A program made the translations under genes and the position numbers. Below, in pieces: positions 1-8,900 of a DNA stretch of 64,000 nt. How positions within the stretch are numbered: position 1 is the stretch's first letter; each line of letters opens with the position of its first letter. The notes beneath the pieces are model-generated. The model searched no databases, was not told the origin of the DNA, and worked only from the letters and a program-made list of their open reading frames with translations. The stretch is from Kribbella pratensis (GTDB lineage: Bacteria > Actinomycetota > Actinomycetes > Propionibacteriales > Kribbellaceae), in NCBI RefSeq assembly GCF_004366075.1, contig NZ_SODU01000002.1, positions 1,612,758 to 1,676,757 on the forward strand, written 5' to 3'.

Positions 1-5
1 CCCGA

Positions 6-23
6 CATAACCGCCGGGTTATG
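6..23. other. Perfect 7-bp inverted repeat after the hydrolase gene
   Basis: CATAACC and GGTTATG pair exactly around a 5-base centre region, just beyond the stop of the minus-strand hydrolase gene. It could be a weak terminator stem, or an operator for a gene outside the window. No U-tract follows on the minus strand, so its role is open. Confidence 0.3.
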
Positions 24-26
24 AGC

Positions 27-917
27 TCAGCGGTCGTGCGCCGCGAGGAACGTCCGCAGATCATCCGCGATCCGGTCGGGGTACTCGCCGTTGACCGCAT
101 GTGACGCGTCCGGATACAGCACGACGGTCTTGGTCCGGAGCGCGCGTTCCGCCGTACTCCGGGCCTTCGGCGGGTCGTGCATCACCGAGCGGCCGGCGAT
201 GATCGCCAGGACCGGCATAGGTAGTGCGCCCAGCTGAGCCTCGGTGATGCGGTGCGGTGACGGCTGCTTGATCGTGTAGTTCTTCATGCCGGCCTCGATC
301 ATGTCGGCGATCGGGACGTGCTCCACGGGCGCCCCGCCGGCGGTGTACGAGTTGAAGCTGTCCCGCCAGGATCGCGGCAGCCACTTGACCGTGGCCGCGA
401 CGGAACGAATCACGGTCTTCAGCGGCAGGCCGTCGTACACGAAGGGCGCGTCCAGGGTGGTGACGGTGGCGATCCGGTCGGGCCGGCGTACGGCGAGATT
501 CATCGCGGTCCAGCCGCCGATCGACAGCCCGAGCAGGTTGAACCGCTGCTCCTGCAGGGCCACGAGGGTCTGGTCGAGCCAGACCGCCTTGTCCTCGTCG
601 GAGGTGATCGGTTTGCTCTGGACGCTCATCCCGGGCTCGCCGAGCAGGTCGATCGCATACACGTCGGTGATCGCGAGCAACGACTTCAGGTTGTCGGCCC
701 AGACCGGCGTTCCGGACGACGTACCGGGCAACAGAACGAGCGGGTGCAGGCTGCTCTTGGCGCCGGCGTACTGGTAGACGCGGACGACGCCGTAGTCCGT
801 GCCGACGTCGCGGACCGCGGTCGGGGTGGGCAGGTCCTGCATCGCTGCGTCGTACTTCGAACGGTAGTCCTCGTAGCCGGCGGCGCTGTTCCAGCGGCCG
901 ACTGGATTCCTTGGCAT
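27..917 (-). CDS. Alpha/beta-fold hydrolase
   Basis: This 296-residue protein has the alpha/beta-hydrolase layout. The nucleophile elbow GLSIGG puts the catalytic serine at residue 132, an aspartate follows in SVMHDPP (about 248), and the catalytic histidine is in DASHAVNGE (273). An LLPGTSSG segment (63-70) resembles the oxyanion loop. There is no signal peptide, so it should act in the cytoplasm. It is divergent from a TetR-family gene with only 53 bases between the two starts, and two operator-like repeats fill that gap. The TetR protein therefore probably represses this gene and itself, and releases on a small-molecule ligand that may be the hydrolase substrate. Substrate unknown. Confidence 0.85.
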   Translation of the reverse strand: MPRNPVGRWNSAAGYEDYRSKYDAAMQDLPTPTAVRDVGTDYGVVRVYQYAGAKSSLHPLVLLPGTSSGTPVWADNLKSLLAITDVYAIDLLGEPGMSVQSKPITSDEDKAVWLDQTLVALQEQRFNLLGLSIGGWTAMNLAVRRPDRIATVTTLDAPFVYDGLPLKTVIRSVAATVKWLPRSWRDSFNSYTAGGAPVEHVPIADMIEAGMKNYTIKQPSPHRITEAQLGALPMPVLAIIAGRSVMHDPPKARSTAERALRTKTVVLYPDASHAVNGEYPDRIADDLRTFLAAHDR

Positions 918-928
918 GGGACTCTCCT

Positions 929-964
929 AACCGAGTGGTAGGTGATCTAACCATACGGTAGGTT
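929..964. promoter_or_regulatory. Two tandem TetR-type operators in the divergent promoter
   Basis: Two related 16-bp sites lie 20 bp apart: AACCGAGTGGTAGGTG (929-944) and AACCATACGGTAGGTT (949-964). The second is an imperfect palindrome with AACC/GGTT ends around a TACGGTA core. Both sit between the divergent hydrolase and TetR starts, where binding would block both promoters. Assignment to this TetR protein is by position. Confidence 0.6.
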
Positions 965-970
965 GAGGGC

Positions 971-1555
971 ATGCCTTCAGCGCGCGGCCGGAACCTGACG
1001 TTCACCGAGGAGGCCCGCCGGGCGCAGCTGGTCGACGTCACGATCGAGTTGGTCGCTGAACGTGGGTACGCCGCGGCCTCGCTCGGGCGGATCGCGGAGA
1101 GTGCGGGAATCACGAAGGCGGGAGTGCTGTATCACTTCCCGTCGAAGCAAGCGCTGGTCGAGGCTGCGCACGAGCACGTCGTGTCCGCGTTGGTGGCAAC
1201 GGTCGGGGCGGCCGTTGAAGCGGCGGGGCCGGCGGAGGGCCCGGCGGCGTACATCCGGTCGATGGTCGGGCACCTTCGGGAGCGGCCGCGGCACGTGCGG
1301 ATGCTGATCGAGGCGATCACCTCCGGTGCGTCGCTGACAGACTCGAAGGAGCGCTGGTCGGCGGTCGCGGAGCTGGTCTCCGCGGCGCGCGCTGCCCGTG
1401 GGGTGACGGGGGAGGTGGATGTGCGGTCCGCTGCATTGCTGATCGGCGGCGGTATCGACGCGATCGTGGCGGAGTCGCTCAGGGACTCGGAGTACGACGC
1501 TGTGGCAGCCGCCGAACTGCTCGTCGAAGTGGTGGAGCGCGGCCTGCTGTCCTAG
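971..1555 (+). CDS. TetR-family transcriptional regulator
   Basis: This 194-residue protein has a typical TetR N-terminal helix-turn-helix (about residues 37-57), with SLGRIAESAGITKAGVLYHF matching the family signature including the closing YHF. The C-terminal half is a variable ligand-binding and dimerisation domain of normal length. It starts at the ATG right after the tandem palindromes at 929-964, which probably mediate autoregulation and repression of the divergent hydrolase. The ligand cannot be read from sequence. Confidence 0.9.
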   Translation: MPSARGRNLTFTEEARRAQLVDVTIELVAERGYAAASLGRIAESAGITKAGVLYHFPSKQALVEAAHEHVVSALVATVGAAVEAAGPAEGPAAYIRSMVGHLRERPRHVRMLIEAITSGASLTDSKERWSAVAELVSAARAARGVTGEVDVRSAALLIGGGIDAIVAESLRDSEYDAVAAAELLVEVVERGLLS

Positions 1556-1567
1556 TAGTTCGGGTGG

Positions 1568-2044
1568 TCAGGCCTCGCCGGGGATGCCGACGTTGAGGAG
1601 GCGGGCGCCGGGGCCTCGGGTGGAGAGGCGGTCTTCCTTGTTGTAGAGGTTGCAGCGCTGGAGGCTGAGGCAGCCGCAGCCGATGCAGGAATCGAGGTCG
1701 TCGCGGAGGCGTTCGAGCTCCTCGATGCGTTCGTCGAGCCGGCTGCGCCAGGTCTTCGAGAGCTTGCTCCAGTCGGCGCGCGTCGGCGTACGGTCCTCAG
1801 GAAGCGAGTCCAGTGCCTGCTTGATCTCCGCGAGCGCGAGACCGACCCGCTGCGCCGCTTGCACGAACGCGATCCGCCGCAGCGTGCTGCGCTGGTACTG
1901 CCGCTGATTACCGGCCGTACGCCGGGACGCGATCAGGCCCTGGTCCTCGTAGAAGCGCAACGCCGACGCCGCCACCCCGGACCGATGCGCGATCTCCCCG
2001 ATCGAGAGCCAATGCTCCTTGCTGGGGACGTTCTCCTCACCCAT
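1568..2044 (-). CDS. soxR: Redox-sensitive transcriptional activator SoxR
   Basis: This 158-residue MerR-family protein has an N-terminal winged helix (LSIGEIAHRSGVAASALRFY), a dimerisation coiled coil (about 100-118), and the [2Fe-2S] ligand set CxxCxCxxxxxC at Cys120, 123, 125 and 131. That set separates SoxR from other MerR proteins. In actinomycetes SoxR senses redox-active compounds directly. The start at 2044 (MGEENV) was chosen because the longer open frame only adds low-complexity residues ahead of the wing. No superoxide-response gene adjoins; the upstream neighbour is a helicase on the other strand. A candidate SoxR box lies about 30 bases upstream. Confidence 0.93.
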   Translation of the reverse strand: MGEENVPSKEHWLSIGEIAHRSGVAASALRFYEDQGLIASRRTAGNQRQYQRSTLRRIAFVQAAQRVGLALAEIKQALDSLPEDRTPTRADWSKLSKTWRSRLDERIEELERLRDDLDSCIGCGCLSLQRCNLYNKEDRLSTRGPGARLLNVGIPGEA

Positions 2045-2073
2045 ACCCGCCACCCTAGAACCCCGCCCCAAAA

Positions 2074-2091
2074 ACTCAACTACGCTTGAAG
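2074..2091. promoter_or_regulatory. Candidate SoxR box
   Basis: The core TCAA-N6-TTGA (2076-2089) has the half-site spacing of the known SoxR operator (TCAA GTTAAC TTGA in the E. coli soxS promoter). It lies 30 bases upstream of the soxR start, in the gap shared with the divergent helicase gene. It may serve autoregulation. Function is inferred from the motif only. Confidence 0.5.
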
Positions 2092-2394
2092 TACGGGGAA
2101 AGACCAGTCGTGTGGGTGGTCTGGCGGTCGGGTGCGTGGTCGGGGGAACGGTCACGATCGGTTATACTTTTGGGGTGTCGGTGCGCGCGTCGCGTCACCA
2201 GAGATGTTCCAGGCGCTCCGACCCGTCGGTTTCGGCATCCGCTGAAAGTCCGGCGACATGGGTGCAACGCGATAGCACCCGCAGGTCGATGCCCGTCTCC
2301 TGCTGAGCACGTTGTTGTCCGGTCATGTTCGTGACCGGCGCTCTCGTGCGGCTGCGATCCGGCAATTCGTCCGTGAATCCGAGAGAGAGTTTGC
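2092..2394 (+). other. Long untranslated leader upstream of the DEAD-box helicase
   Basis: About 300 bases between the SoxR box and the helicase start contain no supportable gene. A TATACT hexamer at 2163-2168 could be a -10 element, but no good -35 is visible, so transcription may start there and leave about 225 bases of leader. Long leaders are common for cold-shock and RNA-helicase mRNAs. A purine-rich GAGAGAGAG just before the GTG start is the likely ribosome binding site. Confidence 0.35.
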
Positions 2395-4689
2395 GTGACC
2401 CAGCACCACCCCCACGACCCCGAGTCCGCCGACGGGCGGATCAAGAAGCCACGGCACAAGAAACACCAGAACCAGTCGTACGGCGAACGCCTCGCGGCGG
2501 ACCCGACCTATGTCGCACCACGCACGGACAGCGCGCCGGTGAAGGGGTACCGCTCCGAGCAGCCCCGCAACGACCGCGGCCAGCGCTCGACCGACCGTAA
2601 CCGCGACGAGCGGAACGACCGGTCGTACAACCGCGACGACCGCCCCGCCGCGCGCACCAACCGCGACGACCGCCCGGCGTTCCGCCGCGACGAGCGTCCG
2701 CAGTACAACCGCGACGACCGTTCGTCGTCGAACCGGGGCGACCGCCCGTCGTACAACCGCGACGAGCGTCCGTCGTACAACCGGGACGACCGGTCGCGTT
2801 TCAACCGGGATGACCGTCCGCAGGGCAATCGCGACGAGCGTCCGTCGTACAACCGGGACGACCGGTCGCGTTTCAACCGGGATGACCGTTCGCAGGGAAG
2901 CCGCGACGAGCGTCCGCGGTTCAACCGTGACGAGCGCCCGTCGTTCAACCGCGACGACCGTTCCTCCTACAACCGTGACGACCGGTCGCGTTTCAACCGG
3001 GATGACCGTTCGCAGGGAAACCGCGACGAGCGTCCGCGGTTCAACCGCGACGACCGCTCGCAGGGCGGCCGCGGCGAGCGTCCGGCGTACAAGCGCGACG
3101 AGCGTCCGGCGTACAACCGTGACGACCGTTCGCAGGGCGAGCGGACCGACCGGTCGCGCTTCAACCGCGACGACCGGCCGCAGTACAACCGGGACGAGCG
3201 GCCGCGGTTCAACCGTGACGAGCGGCCGCAGTACACCAATGACCGTCCGCGGTTCGACCGGGACGACAAGAGCTATCGGAGGGACCAGCGAGTGGAGAAC
3301 CGGGACGACCGGCGGAGTGAGCAGGCGGAACAGCCGGTGGATCTCGGTACTGTTGCTGAAGACAACCAGTTCGCCGCGCTCGGCCTCGCGCCGCGGCTCG
3401 TGCAGCGGCTGGCCCGGGACGGGATCACCGCGCCGTTCCCGATCCAGGCCGCGACCATCCCGGACGCGCTGGCCGGCAAGGACGTGCTCGGCCGCGGTCA
3501 GACCGGCTCCGGCAAGACGCTCGGCTTCGGTCTTCCGACGTTGATGCGGCTGTCCGGCGGCCACACCGAGTCGCGCCGCCCGCGCGGCATGATCCTGGTG
3601 CCGACCCGTGAGCTCGCGATGCAGGTGCACGACGCACTCGAGCCGCTCGCGCACGTGATGAACGTGTCGCTGAAGCTGATCGCCGGCGGTCTGCCGTACC
3701 CGAAGCAGATCGACGCGCTCCGTCGCGGCGTCGACCTGCTGATCGCCACCCCGGGCCGCCTGATCGACCTGTGCGAGCAGGGCGCGGCCGACCTCGGCGC
3801 CGTGGAGGTCGCGGTGCTGGACGAGGCCGACCACATGTGCGACATGGGCTTCATGCCGGCCGTCACCACGCTGCTCGACATGACGCCGCCGGAAGGCCAG
3901 CGCCTGCTGTTCTCGGCGACGCTGGACAACGACGTCGACAAGATCGTCCGTACCTACCTGAAGGACCCGGTGCAGCACTCGACCGAGTCCGGTCAGGCGT
4001 CGGTCAGCACGATGGAGCACCACCTGCTGGTGATCGAGCCGGCGCACAAGCAGTCGCTGACGGCCGAGCTGGCCAGCCGGGACGGCCGGACCATCGTGTT
4101 CGTCCGGACCAAGCTGGGCGCCGACCGCATCGCGACGCAGCTGCGGGACCGCGGCGTGATGGCCGCGGCACTGCACGGCGGCCTCACCCAGGGCATGCGG
4201 AACCGGACGCTGGACCAGTTCAAGGACGGTTCGGTTCCGGTCCTCGTGGCAACGGATGTCGCGGCCCGTGGCATCCACGTCGACGACGTCGGCCTGGTCG
4301 TCCAGGCAGACCCGCCGGCCGAGCACAAGGACTACCTGCACCGCGCCGGTCGTACGGCGCGTGCCGGTGGCAAGGGCGCCGTCGTCACCCTGCTGCTGCC
4401 GCACCAGCGCCGCGGCATGATCCGGATGGCCGAGTCCGCCGGCGTCAAGGCCGAGCCGGTCCGGGCCCGTCCGGGCGACGAGCTGGTCACCGAGCTGACC
4501 GGCGGCACCAAGCCGTCCGGCTACCCGGTGAAGCTTCCGGCCCCGAAGCCGCAGCGCTTCAACAAGGGCGGTGGCAAGCGCTTCGGCAGCACCCGTCCGG
4601 GTCGCGGCCACGACAGCCGGGGCGGCAACGGCCCGCGTCGCGGTGGCAACAGCGGCCGTCGTACCGACGGAAAGTCCTACCAGCACTGA
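2395..4689 (+). CDS. DEAD-box ATP-dependent RNA helicase with octapeptide-repeat N-terminus
   Basis: This 764-residue protein unwinds RNA with ATP. The core starts near residue 325 with the Q-motif region (FAALGLAPRLVQRL then FPIQAATIP). Walker A is GQTGSGKT (368-375), the DEAD box is VLDEADHM (about 475), SAT is in LLFSATLD, and motif VI is HRAGRTARAG (about 649). Residues about 79-290 are some 26 copies of an eight-residue unit of the form NRD(D/E)R(S/P)xx with Y, F or G before the next N. This is a charged, arginine-rich disordered tract encoded by 24-bp DNA repeats. The C-tail (about 720-764) is glycine/arginine-rich. The ends suggest RNA binding and possible condensate formation, in translation, ribosome assembly or cold response. 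Start is GTG. Confidence 0.93.
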   Translation: MTQHHPHDPESADGRIKKPRHKKHQNQSYGERLAADPTYVAPRTDSAPVKGYRSEQPRNDRGQRSTDRNRDERNDRSYNRDDRPAARTNRDDRPAFRRDERPQYNRDDRSSSNRGDRPSYNRDERPSYNRDDRSRFNRDDRPQGNRDERPSYNRDDRSRFNRDDRSQGSRDERPRFNRDERPSFNRDDRSSYNRDDRSRFNRDDRSQGNRDERPRFNRDDRSQGGRGERPAYKRDERPAYNRDDRSQGERTDRSRFNRDDRPQYNRDERPRFNRDERPQYTNDRPRFDRDDKSYRRDQRVENRDDRRSEQAEQPVDLGTVAEDNQFAALGLAPRLVQRLARDGITAPFPIQAATIPDALAGKDVLGRGQTGSGKTLGFGLPTLMRLSGGHTESRRPRGMILVPTRELAMQVHDALEPLAHVMNVSLKLIAGGLPYPKQIDALRRGVDLLIATPGRLIDLCEQGAADLGAVEVAVLDEADHMCDMGFMPAVTTLLDMTPPEGQRLLFSATLDNDVDKIVRTYLKDPVQHSTESGQASVSTMEHHLLVIEPAHKQSLTAELASRDGRTIVFVRTKLGADRIATQLRDRGVMAAALHGGLTQGMRNRTLDQFKDGSVPVLVATDVAARGIHVDDVGLVVQADPPAEHKDYLHRAGRTARAGGKGAVVTLLLPHQRRGMIRMAESAGVKAEPVRARPGDELVTELTGGTKPSGYPVKLPAPKPQRFNKGGGKRFGSTRPGRGHDSRGGNGPRRGGNSGRRTDGKSYQH
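2626..3270 (+). repeat. Array of imperfect 24-bp repeats inside the helicase gene
   Basis: The DNA coding for the NRDDR octapeptides repeats units such as AACCGCGACGACCGTTCG with variable third bases. Some neighbouring units are nearly identical over two or three periods (for example around 2790-2890 and 2970-3020), which indicates recent slippage or unequal exchange. Copy number is expected to vary among strains. Confidence 0.85.
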
Positions 4690-4696
4690 GTAAACA

Positions 4697-4734
4697 GGCC
4701 CTGATTCCCCTGTAAAACAAGGGGGATCAGGGCC
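4697..4734. terminator. Bidirectional hairpin terminator
   Basis: A long stem forms between GGCCCTGATTCCCC and GGGGGATCAGGGCC, with a short TGTAAAACAA centre. It lies just 8 bases after the helicase stop and just before the convergent PLP-enzyme stop. The TTCTC that follows on the plus strand is a weak U-tract. It probably ends transcripts from both sides. Confidence 0.75.
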
Positions 4735-4737
4735 TTC

Positions 4738-5826
4738 TCATGTCAGGACTGCCCAGAGCCGGGCGAGAATGGTCGAGATCTCGTCGGCGTCGAGCGGGAT
4801 GAGCTCCAGCATCAGCTCGTTGTCGGCCATCCGGTCGGTCATCACGTAGATGGGTGGCGTGCCGGCCTCGAGCTCGGTGGCGACGCGTTTGGCGTCGGAG
4901 ACCTTCAGCAGAACCCGCGACACCTGCAGGCCGGTCGGGTCCGGGACCACCTCGGCCGTGACGCCGGGGATCCGCGCGACCGCGGCGACGAACGCATCCA
5001 CCTTGGCGAGCTCGTCGGCCTCCCACTTCATCCGGTCGAAGGCCTGCCACTCCTCGAGTGCCGCGAGGACGCCGACGATCGCTTCCTTCGTCGGCTTCAT
5101 GACCCGCCCGATGCCCTTCTCCTGCGCCCGCAGCGCCTGCACCAGCGACCAGCTTCCGGCCGCCATTCCAGCGGTCGGCGAGCCGAGGTACTTCTGCCCG
5201 CTCACCAGCACCAGATCCGCGCCGGTCGCGAGCAGGTCCGCGATCCGCGGGAACTGCGCCGCGCCGTCGATGATCGCCGGTACGCCGCGACGGTGCGCGG
5301 CCCGGATCGCGGCCACGAGATCGATCGGCGCACCCGTCGTCAACCGCGACGACACCAGCATCAGGCAGGCGATGTCGGGCCCGTCGAGTTCGGCCTCCAG
5401 GTCGGCGATCGGGCAGCCGTCCTCGTCGCCGGCCAGGTCCACGTGCGCGCCGGCCAGCCGGATGGCCTGCAGGTTGGAATGCCCGTAGTCGATCACGTGG
5501 CAGGCCGGCAGGACGACGCGGTTGTGCATGTCCGTTGTGTCCGGCAACGCCGCCGTCCGCCGGGGGTCGCCGCCGGTCATCGTGGCCGCGACCGCGAGCG
5601 TGATACCGGCCGCGGTGCAGTGCACGACGGCGCCCGCCTGGGCGCCGGTCACCTGCGCGATGGCTTCGCTGGCGCGGTCGCCGAGCTCGTCCATCACGAA
5701 GAACTCAGGCAGTGCCTGTGCGACGGCCGCCGCCACCCCGTCGGAGCTCCTCGACACCCCCAGCGGGGTGTACGTCCCCTTGGCGTTGATCACCACACTC
5801 AACCGATAACGATCGTGAATGCTCAT
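4738..5826 (-). CDS. SelA-like PLP-dependent enzyme (D-glucosaminate-6-phosphate ammonia-lyase type)
   Basis: This 362-residue fold-type I PLP enzyme resembles the SelA/DgaE group, annotated in many genomes as an aminotransferase class V-fold protein. The Schiff-base lysine lies in SGQKYLGSP (Lys212 from this start) and the ring-contacting aspartate in IIDGAAQFP (Asp187). The N-terminal NAKGTYTPLGVSRSS matches the family opening. The gene is about the usual 360-380 residues and lacks the selenocysteine context needed for true SelA. The likely reaction is ammonia elimination from an amino-sugar acid, but the substrate is not certain. An in-frame TTG at 5859 would add 11 residues; the ATG at 5826 fits the family better. 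Confidence 0.75.
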   Translation of the reverse strand: MSIHDRYRLSVVINAKGTYTPLGVSRSSDGVAAAVAQALPEFFVMDELGDRASEAIAQVTGAQAGAVVHCTAAGITLAVAATMTGGDPRRTAALPDTTDMHNRVVLPACHVIDYGHSNLQAIRLAGAHVDLAGDEDGCPIADLEAELDGPDIACLMLVSSRLTTGAPIDLVAAIRAAHRRGVPAIIDGAAQFPRIADLLATGADLVLVSGQKYLGSPTAGMAAGSWSLVQALRAQEKGIGRVMKPTKEAIVGVLAALEEWQAFDRMKWEADELAKVDAFVAAVARIPGVTAEVVPDPTGLQVSRVLLKVSDAKRVATELEAGTPPIYVMTDRMADNELMLELIPLDADEISTILARLWAVLT

Positions 5827-5944
5827 GGTGTTGCTGAGCGTAGTGGTGACGGACTGCAATTGGCGAGAGCCTGAGAGCAGTCGAGATCTTGACCGAAAGC
5901 TACTCGTGAGTCATTCTCACTTTCACCGACCTGAGGAGGGAACC

Positions 5945-8900
5945 GTGCCCCGCCCCGCACTCCGAACCCGCCTTCGTACGACGCTCGCCGTGGCAGCCGT
6001 CACCGCCGTCCTCGCGGCCCTGCCCGCGCCGACCCAAGCGGCACCGCGAGTGGTGTCGCAAGCCGTTGCCGCGAGCCCCGGTGACTATTGCCTCGAGCAA
6101 TGTCGCGACATCCTGCCGCCGGGTCAGAACGGTAACGCCACGTTCACGGATCTCCTTGCTTTCAAGGCGTTAGGGGTCCGGCCGGCGCACTTCAGCGACA
6201 CGGTGAAGCCGTATCAGGACCTGGTCTGGAACGCACAGGGCATCACCGACGCCGGCCTCGCGCCGTACTACGACGACTCGTCGTTCGGGGTGAAACCGGA
6301 TGACGTGGCAAGCACGGTGAAGCCGCGCAGTGATGTCACGATCGTCCGGGACAAATCGCGCGGAATCCCGCACATCACCGGCACTACCCGGCTGGGCACG
6401 ATGTTCGGTGCCGGGTACGTCGGCGCACAGGACCGGCTGTTCGTCATGGACGTGTTCCGGCATCTCGGGCGCGGCCAGTTGACTCCGTTCGCGGGTGGGG
6501 CGGCGGCGAACCGCGAGTTCGAGCAGGAGTTCTGGCGGACCGCGCCGTACACCGAGGCCGACCTGCAGCGGCAGTTCGACGACGCGGACGAGTTGTACGG
6601 CGCCGACGGCGTGAAGATGCAACAGGACATCCAGGCCTGGGTCGACGGCGTGAACCACTACATCGACACGGTCGGCATCGCATACCCCGGTGAGTACATC
6701 GCCCTCGGTCTCGATTGGCCGACGCCGCACTGGAAGGTGACCGACGTGGTCGCCACCGCGGCCGTGGTAGCGGGCATCTTCGGCACCGGCGGCGGCGCGG
6801 AGGTCACGTCCGCGCTCGCGCTCCTCGAAGCACAGGCGAAGTACGGCGTTGCCCAGGGCACCAAGGTGTGGGAGTCGTTCCGTTCCCAGAACGACCCGGA
6901 GGCCAGTACGACGGTGCACAACGGCGCGACCTTCCCGGACGGCACCACCGGCCCGAACCCGTCCGGCCGCGCGCTGCCGGACCGCGGCTCGGTCACCCCG
7001 GAGCCTGAGGTGGTCGACCAGACGGTCGGCAAGACGGCAACCGTCGCGCCGGCGCCGAAGGGCGCGGAAAGTCTGCGCGGAATGTTCGATGGCGGACTCT
7101 TTCCGGAAGGTTTCGGAAAGAAGGGCATGTCGAATGCCTTGCTGGTTTCCGGCGCGCACACGCGGTCCGGCAACCCGATCGCGGTCTACGGCCCGCAGAC
7201 CGGGTACTTCGCCCCACAGTTGCTGCTCCGCCAGGAACTGCAGGGTCCTGGAGTCAGCTCGCGCGGGATCGCGTTCGCCGGCCTGAACTTCTACACGCTG
7301 ATCGGTCGCGGCCCCGACTACTCGTGGAGCGCCACGTCCGCGGGGCAGGACATCACCGACACGTTCGCCGTACCGCTGTGTGAGCCGAACGGCGGGACGC
7401 CGACCAAGACCTCGCAGTACTACGTTTTCCGTGGTCAGTGCGTGCCGATCGAGCGGCTCGAGCGACACAACGCGTGGTACTCCAGCCTGGGTTCGTCGGA
7501 GCCCGCCGGGTCGTACACGTTGGTTGCCCTGCGCACCAAGTACGGAATCGTCACGCACCGCGGAACGGTCGGCGGAAAGCCGGTGCTGTTCACGAAGAAC
7601 CGGTCGACGTACGGCAACGAGGCGGGGTCGGCGCTCGGGTTCATGCAGTTCAACGACCCCGACAAGATCCACTCGGCCGCCGACTTCCAGAAGGCCGCGG
7701 CGAACATCGGCTACACGTTCAACTGGTTCTACACCGACAAGAACTCGATCGCGTACTTCAACTCCGGCGACAACCCGGTCCGCGCGGACGGCGCCGACCC
7801 GAACCTGCCGAGCTGGAGCGCGTACGAGTGGCAGGGCTGGAACCCGGCCACGAACCGCGCGACCTATACACCGTCGGCCCAGCATCCGCAGGTGGTGAAC
7901 CAGGACTACCTGACCAGCTGGAACAACAAGCAGGCGCCCGGGTTCTCCGCTTCGGACGGGCAGTGGGGCTACAACGCGGTCTACCGGAGTCAGCCGCTCG
8001 ACGACCGGATCAAGGCGGTCATCGGCAACGGCCAGAAGTTCACCCGCGGGAAGCTGGTCGAGGCGATGGAGGACGCGGCCACGGTCGACCTCCGCGGCGA
8101 CCAGGTCCTGCCCTATCTCCTGAGAGTCCTCAAGTCCGCGCCGATCACCGATCCGGCCGTCGCCGACGCGGTCACGAAGCTGACCGCCTGGGGACAGGCC
8201 GGCGCGCAGCGGAAGACCCCGAATGCGTCCTCGAAGACGTACGTCGACGCCGACGCGATCCGGATCCTCGACGCCTGGTGGCCGCTGCTCGTCCCGGCCG
8301 AGTTCAAGGATCTCGGCCCGGACCTGTACGGCGCCCTGGTCGCGAACCTGAAGATCGACGAGCGGCCGGGCGCGCAGGGATCCGCGTTCCAGAGCGGCTG
8401 GTGGGGCTTCGTCCAGCGGGATCTGCGGAAGGTGCTCGGCGACCCGGTGCAGGCGTCCCAGCCGGTGACGTTCTGCGGTGGCGGGGCGCTGGCCGCGTGC
8501 CGGTCGGTCCTCACCGAGACCTTGCTGGCGGCAACCAGGGTGCCGGCGTCGACGACGTACCCGGCGACCGCGGACTGCGCGGCGGGTGATCAGTTCTGCG
8601 CCGACCAGATCGCGCACAACCCGATGGGCGGCATCACCCAGGACCGGATCGCGTGGGTGAACCGGCCGACGTACCAGCAGGTGGTGGAGTTCCCGGCGAA
8701 GCGGGGTGACGACGTCAGCAACCTGGCGGTCGGGAAGACGGCAACCGCGAGCAGCTACGAGAAGGGCTGGTACAACTCCCCGCCGGCCCAGGCGGTCGAC
8801 GGGAAACTGGACACCCGGTGGGCGAGTGTCTGGTCCGATCCACAGTGGCTGAAGGTTGACCTCGGCAACGAGCAGACCGTCAGCCGGGTGGTGCTGCGGT

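Noticed and set aside
2626-3270. Possible CRISPR array
   Set aside because: The 24-bp units are contiguous, in frame and encode octapeptides; there are no unique spacers and no cas genes.
2323-4686. A 787-codon open frame antisense to the helicase
   Set aside because: It mirrors the real gene, is a Val/Arg/Leu-rich artefact of the repeat array and high GC, and shows no domain.
6170-8617. An 815-codon minus-strand open frame within the acylase gene
   Set aside because: Arg/Val-rich shadow of a well-supported gene with signal peptide and catalytic motifs on the other strand.
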